From NCBI RefSeq assembly GCF_001913705.1, contig NZ_MKQD01000085.1, forward strand, positions 1-64,000: 64,000 nt of DNA, read 5' to 3'. Shown in pieces: positions 1 through 10,016 of the stretch. This stretch comes from Thalassotalea sp. PP2-459 (lineage in GTDB: Bacteria; Pseudomonadota; Gammaproteobacteria; Enterobacterales; Alteromonadaceae). Every line of letters begins with the position of its first letter. Position 1 is the first letter of the stretch. The notes under the pieces were generated by a model that ran no database searches, was not told the origin of the DNA, and saw only the letters and a list, made by a program, of their open reading frames with translations. The position numbers and the translations under genes were made by a program.

Positions 1-129
1 TGATGTAGAACAACTATACCTGCACACGTTTCGCTTATTCTCCCACCTCTGACATCGCTCTGAACTGACTTAATCTTTATGCGAATTGGTATTACTATGA
101 ATAATACTTTTAGCTTAGCCAAACTGGCA
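1..129. other. Spacer downstream of nuoN; possible truncated intergenic repeat
   Basis: No gene is visible here. On the nuo (minus) strand the first bases after nuoN contain a short inverted repeat, GTATTA/TAATAC with a 7-nt loop, that could act as a weak transcript end, but no U-tract follows. The remaining sequence reminds me of intergenic repeats common in Alteromonadales genomes, but no second copy lies in this window and this is from memory only. Confidence 0.2.
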
Positions 130-1557
130 TTAAAAATTTAATAAAGGAGTAATAATCACATCAGGCATAATACCTACCCCAATGCTTAACAAGAAGATAA
201 CGCTAAGCCACAGTCGAGTACGCCAAGTTGTAATGTGGCTTATTTTAACAACATCTTGTTTAAACAACTGAAAAATCATTGGTAAATAGTAGCCTAATGC
301 AATACCACTCCCTACAATCAGCGCAATCAATAATGGCCACAATGCATTATTTGCCGCTAATATCATCAGATAAAACTTGCCGATAAAACCACCAGTTAAC
401 GGTATACCTATCAAACTTAACACTGCCACAATAAGCACAAAAGCTTTATAGGGCGAATGCCAAAACATGCCCTTCCAGTGTGCTAACTCAATATTATTAC
501 CAACATTGCGATCTCGCTCAATTAACACTAACATGCCAAATATCGCAATGTTTGCTATTAAATAAGCGAATAAATAAAACAACACCGCTTGTCTTGCTAA
601 CAGTATTGACTGTTGTTGATGTACCAATAAAACAATCATCAAATACCCCATATGAGCAATCGAAGAAAAAGCGAGAATACGCTTAATATTGTTTTGACCT
701 AGCGCTAAACAGTTTCCCACAATCATAGAAATAATAGCTAAAGCACTTAACGCATGATGAATGCTTGGTAATGCAACCAGTGTTTGAAAGCCTTCTACAT
801 AAATACATTTAGCCAATGCAATAAACATCGCGCTTTTAGAAATAGTGGCTAATACAAAGGTCACTGGCGTTGGTGAACCTTGATAAACATCAGGCGTCCA
901 AAAATGAAACGGCACTAATGAGAGTTTAAAGCCAATACCTGCGATAAACAGTAAAAAGCCCATTTGCGCGATCATATTATCGGCATTTTCTGGCTGTATT
1001 TGCACAAAAGATAAACTGCCCGTTTGGCTATACAGAAAGGCAATGCCCAGTAACATAAAGCTTGAAGCACTGGCACTTAGTATTAAATATTTAAAACTAA
1101 CTTCAATAGCATGCCGTTGGTGTCGAAAATACCCCGTTAAACCTACTAATGATATACTTAGTAATTCAAAACCAAGAAATAAACTCGCAAAATGATCACT
1201 AGCAACTAAAACCCCAGCACCAAGCACAGTAAGTAAGAGTAATAAATAAAATTCATCATGAACTTCTAGGTGACTGTGTAAATAAGCTTTACTCATATAA
1301 ACAGCGGCAAATCCCGCCAGTAACACCCACAAAAAGGCGACCAAAGAAAAACTATCAACATATATTAACTCAGTAATATGTACTGCTGTTTGCCCAATTA
1401 ACGATACCGTAGCAACAATCGTTACCAGCATTACCATTAAGGTAAACCAAGCGATAAGTTGTTGGCTACGTTGCCAAGAAATAAGCAACAAGCAACATAC
1501 TACTCCTAGGGCAATGAGTAATTGAGGGGTCAATAAAAGCCAAGTATTTAACGACAT
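130..1557 (-). CDS. nuoN: NADH-quinone oxidoreductase subunit N (NuoN)
   Basis: Membrane subunit of complex I, one of the three Mrp-antiporter-like subunits (L, M, N) that translocate protons in the inner membrane. The protein has 475 residues, close to the usual ~485, and is almost entirely hydrophobic with about 14 predicted membrane segments. The family core is present: a conserved lysine in the stretch ISKSAMFIALAK and the preceding FHFWTPDVYQGSP region, where the quinone-oxidoreductase antiporter signature lies. It is the last gene of the operon; its ATG directly abuts the nuoM stop codon. No truncation is seen. Identification is firm from sequence and from operon position. Confidence 0.97.
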   Translation of the reverse strand: MSLNTWLLLTPQLLIALGVVCCLLLISWQRSQQLIAWFTLMVMLVTIVATVSLIGQTAVHITELIYVDSFSLVAFLWVLLAGFAAVYMSKAYLHSHLEVHDEFYLLLLLTVLGAGVLVASDHFASLFLGFELLSISLVGLTGYFRHQRHAIEVSFKYLILSASASSFMLLGIAFLYSQTGSLSFVQIQPENADNMIAQMGFLLFIAGIGFKLSLVPFHFWTPDVYQGSPTPVTFVLATISKSAMFIALAKCIYVEGFQTLVALPSIHHALSALAIISMIVGNCLALGQNNIKRILAFSSIAHMGYLMIVLLVHQQQSILLARQAVLFYLFAYLIANIAIFGMLVLIERDRNVGNNIELAHWKGMFWHSPYKAFVLIVAVLSLIGIPLTGGFIGKFYLMILAANNALWPLLIALIVGSGIALGYYLPMIFQLFKQDVVKISHITTWRTRLWLSVIFLLSIGVGIMPDVIITPLLNF

Positions 1558-3006
1558 TTAATAACCCCCTTGAAAAGTAAATTGTAATAACGCTTGAGGG
1601 TAAATTCCGATTAACAGAAGCAGTACAGCTAACACCAAGCAGATCGCCCCTTCTCTTATCGATAAGTCTTCTATCTTCGTCGCAGTATTATCAGGTTTTA
1701 CACCATGAAAAGCGGTTTGAAATAAACGTAGGCCATAGATAGCTGAGCCAATCATTCCGAGTGTCGCTAATAATGCATGTAATGGCGAAACCGCAAATAC
1801 GCCAAGTAGACTAAAAAACTCACCGATAAAGTTTGCCAGACCCGGTATGCCAAATGCAGCAGCAACAAACACTAAAGTGACTCCTGCCATCCAAGGCGCA
1901 CTTAACGCTATATTACCCATTCGGGCTAAATCTCTGGTGTGAATACGATGATAGATCATCCCTGCTAAACAAAAGAGAGCGGCACTGCTAATACCGTGGG
2001 CGATAATCGTCACAATAGCGCCATTAAACGCATTATAGTTAAAAGCAAATAATGCCATCATCACAAAACCCATATGGCTTATGCTGCTATAAGCAATTAA
2101 ACGTTTGCAATCCGATTGTGCAAACGCCATTTTCGCGCCATACAAAATACTCACAACCCCCAGGGTCATGGCGATAGGCGCAAACTGCATGCTGGCATTT
2201 GGAAACAGTAAAATAACAAAACGAATCAAACCGTATGCACCTGTTTTCAATAAAACACCTGCCAGCAATACACTGCCAGCTGTTGGAGCTTGAGTGTGAG
2301 CGTCAGGCAACCAAGAATGAAATGGTACAGAAGGTAACTTCACGGCAAATGCGATGAAAAAGCCAATCATAAGGAACGTTGCGGTTTCTGGTGCAAATGC
2401 TAATTGTTGCCAGTCACTATATAGGAAACTGAATTGTCCAACCTGCTGTTGATGCATGAAAGCAAGCATAATAATCGCCACTAACATGCATAAGCTACTC
2501 ACTTGGGTAAAGACAAAAAACTTCACAGCAGCAAAATAACGACTTTCATGCCCCCATATTGCAATCAGCGCTGTTATCGGTAACAGCATCACTTCCCAAA
2601 ACACAAAAAATAAAAAAACATCACTCGCAACAAAGACGCCAATGATCCCAGCAATTGCACAAAGTATATTAAAGTAATAAAACCCCTGCCGTTCGCTCAC
2701 TTCTTGCCATGAAATGGCTATCGCAATACACGCAAGTAATAGCGTTAACGAAATCAATAAAATACTAAGCTGATCAAGTGAAAATTGCAGTTTAATATTG
2801 AAAGCTTCGATCCATGTAGCATCAACAATTACCGTCCATGTTTCAAAACTATGTTCAGCTTGAAACAACTGAAAACAAAATAAAAGACTTACGATAACAA
2901 GAGCTATAAGCGCGATGATTTTAGGTGCTTGAATAAGATATTTTTCAACACTCCACGCGAGTAACGCAAAGACAAGTAGTAACGCAATCATTAACAGGAT
3001 AATCAT
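1558..3006 (-). CDS. nuoM: NADH-quinone oxidoreductase subunit M (NuoM)
   Basis: Antiporter-like proton-pumping membrane subunit of complex I. The open frame extends upstream to 3042, but the ATG at 3004-3006 overlaps the nuoL stop as ATGA, the usual coupling in this operon, and gives 482 residues starting MIILLMIALL; I prefer it. The typical VPFHSWLPDAHTQAP motif and the following LLKTGAYGLIRF lysine segment are present, along with the conserved glutamate in the FWEVMLLP helix. About 14 membrane helices are expected. It sits between nuoL and nuoN as in E. coli. Family length is about 500, so the protein is complete. Confidence 0.96.
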   Translation of the reverse strand: MIILLMIALLLVFALLAWSVEKYLIQAPKIIALIALVIVSLLFCFQLFQAEHSFETWTVIVDATWIEAFNIKLQFSLDQLSILLISLTLLLACIAIAISWQEVSERQGFYYFNILCAIAGIIGVFVASDVFLFFVFWEVMLLPITALIAIWGHESRYFAAVKFFVFTQVSSLCMLVAIIMLAFMHQQQVGQFSFLYSDWQQLAFAPETATFLMIGFFIAFAVKLPSVPFHSWLPDAHTQAPTAGSVLLAGVLLKTGAYGLIRFVILLFPNASMQFAPIAMTLGVVSILYGAKMAFAQSDCKRLIAYSSISHMGFVMMALFAFNYNAFNGAIVTIIAHGISSAALFCLAGMIYHRIHTRDLARMGNIALSAPWMAGVTLVFVAAAFGIPGLANFIGEFFSLLGVFAVSPLHALLATLGMIGSAIYGLRLFQTAFHGVKPDNTATKIEDLSIREGAICLVLAVLLLLIGIYPQALLQFTFQGGY

Positions 3007-4880
3007 ACTAACCACGCTCCTAACCAAAGTATTAACCCACAAGCAAAAGCAGCAGCGTACCAGCGTAATAAGCCATTTTGTAAAGAGGCAGCAACGTCAC
3101 GTAGCAGTTTGGCATACCAAGCACACAACATCACCAATTGATCGATGAGATCCTTACGATTAACCTTAGCAATGAAGGTAAAAGGCACAACAACCAATTG
3201 TGTATATAAGGTGTCAAAACCTAAGCCTGAATAACACCAACGTTTAAACCTATTTATTTCAATACGTTGATAAGACTGGGCAATTTTTGTTGTATGACCC
3301 AAACGGTATTCACGAAAAAACCACCAAGAAAAGGCAATACCAATAAAGGGGGTAGCAACCGCAACACTGTGTAGCCAAGAAGGTTCTTGCTTCATCATTT
3401 GCGTTGTTAATGGTTGAAAGACAGAGGTTAGATCAATATTCAGCCAACCACCGAGCAATGACAGAATCACCAACAAACTCAGCGACCCTTTAATTAGCAC
3501 TCCGTCATTTTTTACTATTGATATATTTTCTCTTGCGCTACCCATAAAGGCTAAAAAGAATAACCGACAACTATAAATTGATGTAATTAGGGCACCTATT
3601 ATCGCTAACCACCAAAAAATAGGGCCTGCCGTAGGAGATTGCCATAAGTGGCCAATAATGGCTTCTTTTGAGAAAAACCCTGAAGTACCTGGTAAGGCAA
3701 CCAAACAAGCTAGACCGACAATAAAAAATGCAGATTCAACCGGTAATCGCTTTAATAAGCCCCCCATTTTAAAAATGTTTTGTTGATGATGTAAGGCATA
3801 TATCACTGCACCAGCAGTCAAAAAAAGCAGTGCCTTAAAAAATGCATGTGTCATTAAATGAAATACACCCGCGCTCCAAGCACCAGCGCCTAGTGCTAAC
3901 ATCATATAGCCTATTTGGCTCATGGTAGAGTAGGCAAGAATTCGCTTAATATCTGACTGCACTAACGCCGTTATGCCAGCAAGTAACAACGTTAATGCAC
4001 CAATCCAAGCGATTAATGTCATCACCTCTGGCGACTGAATAAAAACATTATGCATCCGAGCTATTAAATAAACCCCCGCTGTTACCATAGTAGCTGCGTG
4101 AATTAAGGCACTCACGGGAGTTGGACCAGCCATAGCATCAGGCAACCAGGTTTGTAATGGTAATTGTGCAGATTTACCTACAGCACCACCTAACAAGAGT
4201 AACGTTATCCAGAACGTTCGCTGTTCAGTTAACGGCCATTCTCCTTGTGCTAACGTATTTAAGGTATTTATTTCAAGTGAATTGAGGCTGGTGAAAAGTA
4301 AAAGCAAACCGATAACTAATGCAGTATCACCTATACGTGTCATGATAAACGCTTTTCTTGCCGCGGCAGCATTTTCAGGGACTTCATACCAAAAACCAAT
4401 CAACAAGAAGCTACATAACCCTACTCCTTCCCAACCTAAATAAAGCAAGACTAAATTATCAGCAAGTACTAATAACAACATCGCAACTAGAAACAAATTC
4501 ATGTATGCCATAAAACGATGAAAATGCGGATCTTCTTTCATATATGCAGCCGCGAAACAATGGATAAGAAAACCTACGCCGCTCACTACACAGACCATAA
4601 CCGCTGAAAGTCGATCTAAATAAAATGCAATATTAACGGGGTGTGTTGCCCCTGTATCAAAACTGGTTAAAGTAAACCATTGCCAGAGATTGACAGACAA
4701 GCTAGAAACATCATTAAAGGTGAGCTGCCACATCAAATAACCACTTGATATGGCAGATAAAAACACTGTTGTCACACTAAAAACACTAGCAAGCTGCCAT
4801 GATAACAGCCGTTGAAAAACGATTAACAGTGCAAAACTAATCAACGGATAAAACGGCAACCAAGCTAAAATCATCATCAT
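3003..4880 (-). CDS. nuoL: NADH-quinone oxidoreductase subunit L (NuoL)
   Basis: Largest antiporter-like subunit of complex I (625 residues; E. coli 613). It contains the hallmark segments LLYLGWEGVGLCSFLLIGFW and PLQTWLPDAMAGPTPVSALIHAATMV, and a long C-terminal part corresponding to the lateral helix that braces the membrane arm. Three consecutive ATG codons (4880, 4877, 4874) could start it. The nuoK stop TGA lies within the same repeats, so any of these choices overlaps nuoK by a few bases and translation is probably coupled. No frame damage is visible. Confidence 0.97.
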   Translation of the reverse strand: MMMILAWLPFYPLISFALLIVFQRLLSWQLASVFSVTTVFLSAISSGYLMWQLTFNDVSSLSVNLWQWFTLTSFDTGATHPVNIAFYLDRLSAVMVCVVSGVGFLIHCFAAAYMKEDPHFHRFMAYMNLFLVAMLLLVLADNLVLLYLGWEGVGLCSFLLIGFWYEVPENAAAARKAFIMTRIGDTALVIGLLLLFTSLNSLEINTLNTLAQGEWPLTEQRTFWITLLLLGGAVGKSAQLPLQTWLPDAMAGPTPVSALIHAATMVTAGVYLIARMHNVFIQSPEVMTLIAWIGALTLLLAGITALVQSDIKRILAYSTMSQIGYMMLALGAGAWSAGVFHLMTHAFFKALLFLTAGAVIYALHHQQNIFKMGGLLKRLPVESAFFIVGLACLVALPGTSGFFSKEAIIGHLWQSPTAGPIFWWLAIIGALITSIYSCRLFFLAFMGSARENISIVKNDGVLIKGSLSLLVILSLLGGWLNIDLTSVFQPLTTQMMKQEPSWLHSVAVATPFIGIAFSWWFFREYRLGHTTKIAQSYQRIEINRFKRWCYSGLGFDTLYTQLVVVPFTFIAKVNRKDLIDQLVMLCAWYAKLLRDVAASLQNGLLRWYAAAFACGLILWLGAWLV

Positions 4881-5188
4881 TGCCCTTTCAAATCAGATAA
4901 TACATCGATATCGAGTGAACGATATTGATGTTTCATACGAATTAATAAAGCTAGACCAACCGCCACCTCTGCAGCTGCAAGCGTTAATATCAACATGAAC
5001 ATAACTTGTCCATCAGCTTGCTGCCAAACACTCCCGGCACCAATGAATGCTACACCGGTGGCATTGAGCATCACCTCTAAGCTCATCAAAATAAACAGAG
5101 CATTTTTACGTACGATGACGCCAACAAAGCCAATCAGAAATAAAACACTGGCTAAAATTAAAATATGTTCTAACGGAATCGCCGTCAT
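4877..5188 (-). CDS. nuoK: NADH-quinone oxidoreductase subunit K (NuoK)
   Basis: Small membrane subunit of complex I (103 residues, typical ~100) with three membrane helices. The family's two functional carboxylates are visible: a glutamate in the second helix (MSLEVMLNATGVAFI) and one in the third (LAAAEVAVGLALL), both part of the proton path between subunits J/K and N. It overlaps nuoJ by 4 bp (ATGA) upstream and nuoL downstream. The C-terminal RSLDIDVLSDLKG ending is also typical of the family. Confidence 0.97.
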   Translation of the reverse strand: MTAIPLEHILILASVLFLIGFVGVIVRKNALFILMSLEVMLNATGVAFIGAGSVWQQADGQVMFMLILTLAAAEVAVGLALLIRMKHQYRSLDIDVLSDLKGQ

Positions 5189-5709
5189 TTTTGACCTCCG
5201 TACGTAACATCTTTTGCAAAGTGATAAGCTGCAATTAAGCCTGACAGTAATAGAAATGAAGCAATTTCAACAGCAAGTAAGTAAGGACCATACAACAATA
5301 TCCCAACCTGTTTTGAATCAATTACCGTCGCAGAAAGTTGCTGCTGTATCCCCTGATGATTGATGGTATATAACAATTGAGCTAACAACACTAAGGCTAA
5401 AGCAACAGGTCCTAACCACATTGAAAGGCCTTTATGAGGGGGAGTGTAGTGAGTTTCATCTTCTCGTAAACCAAACAACATTATGGCAAACACAAACAAT
5501 ACTAAGATAGCGCCAGCATAAACAATCACCTCTAACCCTGCAGCAAAAGGGGCTCCCATAAGGTAGAAACAAACAGCAACGGCAATCAGTGATATCACTA
5601 AATACAACAACGCATGTACGGTGTTTTTTCGCGTTACCACCTTGATACTCGCAACGATGGCAATCAGTGCGGCAAGGTAAAACATGGTTACCAACGGAGA
5701 AAAACTCAT
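5185..5709 (-). CDS. nuoJ: NADH-quinone oxidoreductase subunit J (NuoJ)
   Basis: Membrane subunit of complex I with five expected helices (174 residues, E. coli 184). The third-helix motif [20 protein letters not shown] is clear; this helix contains the pi-bulge that couples quinone reduction to proton pumping. The gene is in the standard I-J-K position and overlaps both neighbours by 4 bp. No oddities are seen. Confidence 0.97.
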   Translation of the reverse strand: MSFSPLVTMFYLAALIAIVASIKVVTRKNTVHALLYLVISLIAVAVCFYLMGAPFAAGLEVIVYAGAILVLFVFAIMLFGLREDETHYTPPHKGLSMWLGPVALALVLLAQLLYTINHQGIQQQLSATVIDSKQVGILLYGPYLLAVEIASFLLLSGLIAAYHFAKDVTYGGQK

Positions 5710-6221
5710 GGCATAAGACCCTTCACATCAATCGGAGGCTTCTCTTGGCTGCCTTGACCTTTGCCTTTGTTTTTTATTGAGATCCCTGATTGCTGATAGA
5801 AACTATAATCTGGATACTTTCCGACACCATCGATTAATAAATGATGTTTTTCATACACTAAACTTTGGCGATCATACTCAGCAAGTTCAACATCGGGGGT
5901 TAATTGAATCGCATATGTCGGGCAGGCTTCTTCACAAAAACCACATAAAATACACCGCGAAAAATTGATCCTAAAAAATTCAGCTCGCATTCTACCGTCA
6001 TCATCAACCGTTTGCTGCAATGCAATACAGTCTACAGGGCAAGCAACCGCACAAAGATTACAAGCAACGCAACGCTCTTGACCGTCAGGCTCTCTTGTTA
6101 ACACAATTCTGCCACGATACCGTGGCGCTAAGTACGGTTTTTTTTCAGGGTACTCAACCGTATCAGCTTTGGTAAACGTATGCTTTAGCACCAACCACAT
6201 CGTTCGCAATTGACTCAACAT
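5706..6221 (-). CDS. nuoI: NADH-quinone oxidoreductase subunit I (NuoI), 2x[4Fe-4S] ferredoxin
   Basis: Peripheral-arm electron-transfer subunit of complex I (171 residues). Two classical ferredoxin motifs are present, [12 protein letters not shown] at about residues 51-62 and [12 protein letters not shown] at about 90-101, ligating clusters N6a and N6b that pass electrons from NuoG to NuoB. The C-terminal tail is lysine- and glycine-rich and variable in the family. It abuts nuoH (TAATG-type junction at 6221) and overlaps nuoJ by 4 bp. Confidence 0.97.
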   Translation of the reverse strand: MLSQLRTMWLVLKHTFTKADTVEYPEKKPYLAPRYRGRIVLTREPDGQERCVACNLCAVACPVDCIALQQTVDDDGRMRAEFFRINFSRCILCGFCEEACPTYAIQLTPDVELAEYDRQSLVYEKHHLLIDGVGKYPDYSFYQQSGISIKNKGKGQGSQEKPPIDVKGLMP

Positions 6222-7192
6222 TAAATCACCTCCGTTAACGCCAACACTGCTGTTACCAGCAAATTAACTAACGCGAGTGGCAGCATATATTTCCAGCCAA
6301 ACAGCAGTAATTGATCAAACCTCGGACGCGGCAGTGATGTACGCAATAAAATAAACACCATCACCAACACACTTACTTTTAATAAATACCAAACAAGCGG
6401 CGGAAGCCATGATGCTAAAGGCTCAGGCATTAGCCAGCCACCAAAAAATAACACCACAGACATACAGGAAATTAGCATCACGCCAAGATATTCGCCTAAG
6501 AAAAACAGTGCAAATTTCAGCCCAGAATATTCCGTATGAAAGCCCGCGGTCAACTCAGTTTCTGCTTCAGGTAGATCAAATGGCAAACGATGACTTTCAG
6601 CAATACCCGCGATAAAGAAAACAATAAAACCGACAAATTGCGTTTGAATAAACCAGCCTGATTGTTGGCTTAGCACTATTTCTCGTAAGTTAAAGCTGCT
6701 ACTTAGCAACACCACCCCCATCAGAGATAACCCCATAAACACTTCATAACTCACTGTTTGAGCTGCAGCTCGCATGCCGCCAAGTAAAGCATATTTAGAA
6801 TTTGACGCCCAACCGGCAAGCACAACGGAGTAAACAGCAAGCGAGGCCATTGCTAAAAAGAACAATAAACCAATGTTTAAATCGGCAACGCCAATACTCG
6901 GTGAAAAAGGAATAACAGCAAAGCTCATCAATACACAAACAGCACCGATGACAGGCGCAACAATAAACACTAATTTGTCACTAAAGGGTGGCACCCAATC
7001 TTCTTTGCCAAGAATTTTTATTAAATCAGCGAACGACTGTAAAATGCCAAAAGGGCCTACCCTGTTTGGACCTAATCTATCTTGCCAAAGACCGATTAAG
7101 CGACGTTCCACCCAAACCAGCATTGCTGCAGAGGGAATAAGCAAGCCTAATATGATGGTGATTTCAAGCAGTTTTAACCAGGTATCAAACAT
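6221..7192 (-). CDS. nuoH: NADH-quinone oxidoreductase subunit H (NuoH)
   Basis: Membrane subunit that with NuoB and NuoD forms the quinone-binding site (323 residues, E. coli 325). Family motifs [21 protein letters not shown] near the N terminus and [20 protein letters not shown] around residues 200-220 are intact; the latter holds acidic residues lining the E-channel. About eight membrane helices are expected. The start overlaps the end of nuoG by 8 bp. Identification is unambiguous. Confidence 0.97.
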   Translation of the reverse strand: MFDTWLKLLEITIILGLLIPSAAMLVWVERRLIGLWQDRLGPNRVGPFGILQSFADLIKILGKEDWVPPFSDKLVFIVAPVIGAVCVLMSFAVIPFSPSIGVADLNIGLLFFLAMASLAVYSVVLAGWASNSKYALLGGMRAAAQTVSYEVFMGLSLMGVVLLSSSFNLREIVLSQQSGWFIQTQFVGFIVFFIAGIAESHRLPFDLPEAETELTAGFHTEYSGLKFALFFLGEYLGVMLISCMSVVLFFGGWLMPEPLASWLPPLVWYLLKVSVLVMVFILLRTSLPRPRFDQLLLFGWKYMLPLALVNLLVTAVLALTEVI

Positions 7193-10016
7193 CCTCTAAT
7201 CCTCCAGACACTAACCGGATTGGTATCGTTTGATCTTTTTCTTTCAGTCTTTTTAACGTGTTCTCTTGTTCTAGTTTAGCCAACGTCAAACGCTGCTCAA
7301 CTTGTAACTGCCATTGTTCAAGTGCTTGTTCATCAGCCAAAATAACATTAACTAACTGCCAATGGTTTTCATGCAACTCATCTGCTTGTAAGAAAAGGTG
7401 ATCATCCGGTAAATCCGCATCAATCATTAACTGAGCGAATACATCAACTCTTGTTGAATCTATGCTTTGAGATAACGACACTTTTACCCATTGCTTGGTG
7501 GCTAATTGATGTTGGTCGGCATAGTTTTGTGATGCATATAACACATTAGGTTGCACTAACATGTTAAATTCAGCTTGTTGTCTTGTTAACCAAGCACGAC
7601 GAAGCCATGGGATACTCACCGCTAAACTAATCTCGGTGTTATTAGCGATAGCCTGTTTACCGTTTTCTTCAGTTTGATGTTGGTTAACAGGCTGTTCTGT
7701 GAAAGGTAAAAAAGTCGCAGATTGTCTTTTTATTAAAGGGCCATTAGGCCGCTGTTGATAAAACGTGATTGCTTGATTTGAATTCCAACTTGGCGCCCAC
7801 ACGAAGGGCATTTTATCGCCTGAATCAATCGCTCCCCCTTCCATTGAAAAGTGAAAAGCCTCTTCACTTTGTGTTGTTTTGGCTTCATGAACCGATTGAT
7901 TGGCCATTTTAGCTGTTCTACCACTTGCTCTATGTGGCTCTCTAGCGATTGACAAATCGTTCATTTTTAGCGTTATTGGCCAATGGGGAATATGCTCTTT
8001 AAACCATTGATGTAACGCTGAAAAGCTATTAATAAATGTTATTTCATCGGTTAATTTCTCTAAACCATTTGCCACCAAACATAACCACTGCCAAGCATTT
8101 TGTATCGGTAGTACAGCGGGTGTCACAGCGAAGAAAGGTTGAACTCTTCCTTGATAATTAGCAAAATGTCCCTGAGATTCAGTCACGGGGGTTGCAGGTA
8201 ACACCATATTAGCAGCTTGGGTAAACTTACTGTCACTGTGCTCTATTGCAATACAAAGTTTGTTAGCACCCTTTAAGCATTCAATTTGTCTATCCGATAA
8301 ACTCGATAATTCATGCTCTAGGACAATCAATCCAGCAATGTCTTGATCGTTTATCACTTGCGTGATTATTTGTTCAACGGCTTTTGTATTTTCTTGGGTT
8401 AAATATAGTTGCCCTACCGTATTCGCTTCCGGTGCTGTTAGCAGTGAACGGCTATTAGTATGACACGTTTTAACCGCATCAATTAACCTAATGCTAGACG
8501 AGAATAGACCATAATGTTGATGGCTCCACCCACTGATAATCAAAGGATTTTTCGCCTGATTGATCGCATCAGCAATTTGAAAAATATCAGATGTTACTTC
8601 TTTATTTCGAGCCTTGTTTGTTAATACTTCAATTAATTGTTCAATCGCCAGCTTTGTTTTTTCTGGCGATTGCAAATATCGAGCAGTCGCTACAGAGTCT
8701 AATTTAGTGGCGACACTGGTAAAAATATATAACGGTGATTTTTGTTCCGCGGCTATCGTTCTTACTGCGCTATCTTGCCAGGACGGTATCCCCATACTTT
8801 CGGCCCGTGCAATGCCCTTATTACGTAATGCTTGTCTTACTGATAAGGCAACTCTTGACGCACTTTGCGTAATATCTTCATCAATGATGAGTATAAAATC
8901 TGCTTGTTCTATTTCAGCTAAAGAAACCGGTTGATGTCGTGATAAGTACTCTGCATGCTTTTTAGCAAAAGGCAGCTGTGCTGTTGAAAAACCTGTAGAA
9001 AAATTTCCAGCGCCCACCACTTCTTTTAATAACTGATTGCTTTCAATACTAGCTCGGCCTGATCCTATCGCTAAAAATTGCTTTTTCCGATAAGGCAACA
9101 AGGCACGAATAACATCTTGTTTTTTTAAGCCCATTGGCGACGAATGATTAATACCCTTAGTACTGGATAATCGTTTGCTGCTATTGACATACGTTAACCC
9201 AAAACGCCCGTGATCACAGATAAAATAACCATTTAACTCATGATGATAACGGTTCATGACTCGTCTCACACTACCATATCTTTCACCCACGCTAATATTG
9301 CAACCCACAGAGCAATTTGCACAAATAGAAGGCGCTGATTGTAAATCCCATTTACGCGTATAATGTGCTGAGAAGTGTTTGTTGGTAAACACCCCTGTTG
9401 GACAAACTTCCACTAGGTTTCCGCTAAATTCACTTTCTAGTTGTCCATCTTCTTGTCGACCAAAGTACACTTGGTTTTTAGAGCCAAACACACCAAGATC
9501 TTCTCCGCCTGCATAATCTTTATAAAAACGAACACAACGATAACAAGTAATGCAGCGATTCATTTCGTGACCAACAAATTGCCCTAAATCTTGATTTGTG
9601 AACGTACGCTTTAATCCCTCATAATGACGAGATGTGTGGCCAGTCATCACGGTCATGTCTTGTAAATGGCACTCCCCCCCTTCTGCGCATACAGGGCAAT
9701 CGTGCGGATGGTTTGTCATCATTGCCTCAATCACCTGTTCACGAAATTCCCGCGAAGAATGATCTTTCATACTAATGCGCATACCTTCCGTCACAGGCGT
9801 GGTACAGGCCATTACGATACGACCTTTTTCATCATGCTCGTCTTGATATTGCGTCACAGCACATTGACGGCAAGCACCAACAGAGCCCATAGCAGGATGC
9901 CAACAAAAGTAAGGTAGATTTAACTTATTAGACAGTACACCAGCAAGTAAATTGTCATTACTGTCAACTTGATAAGCTTCGCCGTCGATATAAATAGTCA
10001 GTGATTGGTTATCCAT
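7185..10016 (-). CDS. nuoG: NADH-quinone oxidoreductase subunit G (NuoG)
   Basis: Large iron-sulfur subunit of complex I. The frame is open to 10073, but the ATG at 10016 follows an AAAGGGGG ribosome site and gives 943 residues starting MDNQSLTIYIDGE, as in homologues. In order: a [2Fe-2S] ferredoxin domain with cysteines in CWHPAMGSVGACRQC; the N5 His-Cys3 region HPHDCPVCAEGGECH; the N4 region CITCYRC with CPTG; then CANCSVGC plus a distal cysteine, which provide the N7 cluster typical of bacteria such as E. coli. The rest is a molybdopterin-oxidoreductase-like domain that has lost its cofactor in the family. The C-terminal third is Gln-rich and diverged. It overlaps nuoF by 8 bp. Confidence 0.95.
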   Translation of the reverse strand: MDNQSLTIYIDGEAYQVDSNDNLLAGVLSNKLNLPYFCWHPAMGSVGACRQCAVTQYQDEHDEKGRIVMACTTPVTEGMRISMKDHSSREFREQVIEAMMTNHPHDCPVCAEGGECHLQDMTVMTGHTSRHYEGLKRTFTNQDLGQFVGHEMNRCITCYRCVRFYKDYAGGEDLGVFGSKNQVYFGRQEDGQLESEFSGNLVEVCPTGVFTNKHFSAHYTRKWDLQSAPSICANCSVGCNISVGERYGSVRRVMNRYHHELNGYFICDHGRFGLTYVNSSKRLSSTKGINHSSPMGLKKQDVIRALLPYRKKQFLAIGSGRASIESNQLLKEVVGAGNFSTGFSTAQLPFAKKHAEYLSRHQPVSLAEIEQADFILIIDEDITQSASRVALSVRQALRNKGIARAESMGIPSWQDSAVRTIAAEQKSPLYIFTSVATKLDSVATARYLQSPEKTKLAIEQLIEVLTNKARNKEVTSDIFQIADAINQAKNPLIISGWSHQHYGLFSSSIRLIDAVKTCHTNSRSLLTAPEANTVGQLYLTQENTKAVEQIITQVINDQDIAGLIVLEHELSSLSDRQIECLKGANKLCIAIEHSDSKFTQAANMVLPATPVTESQGHFANYQGRVQPFFAVTPAVLPIQNAWQWLCLVANGLEKLTDEITFINSFSALHQWFKEHIPHWPITLKMNDLSIAREPHRASGRTAKMANQSVHEAKTTQSEEAFHFSMEGGAIDSGDKMPFVWAPSWNSNQAITFYQQRPNGPLIKRQSATFLPFTEQPVNQHQTEENGKQAIANNTEISLAVSIPWLRRAWLTRQQAEFNMLVQPNVLYASQNYADQHQLATKQWVKVSLSQSIDSTRVDVFAQLMIDADLPDDHLFLQADELHENHWQLVNVILADEQALEQWQLQVEQRLTLAKLEQENTLKRLKEKDQTIPIRLVSGGLEDV

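Noticed and set aside
6873-7199. 108-codon plus-strand frame opposite nuoH
   Set aside because: Antisense to the conserved N terminus of NuoH; no independent support.
8614-8934. 106-codon plus-strand frame opposite nuoG
   Set aside because: Shadow of the less conserved part of nuoG; no ribosome site.
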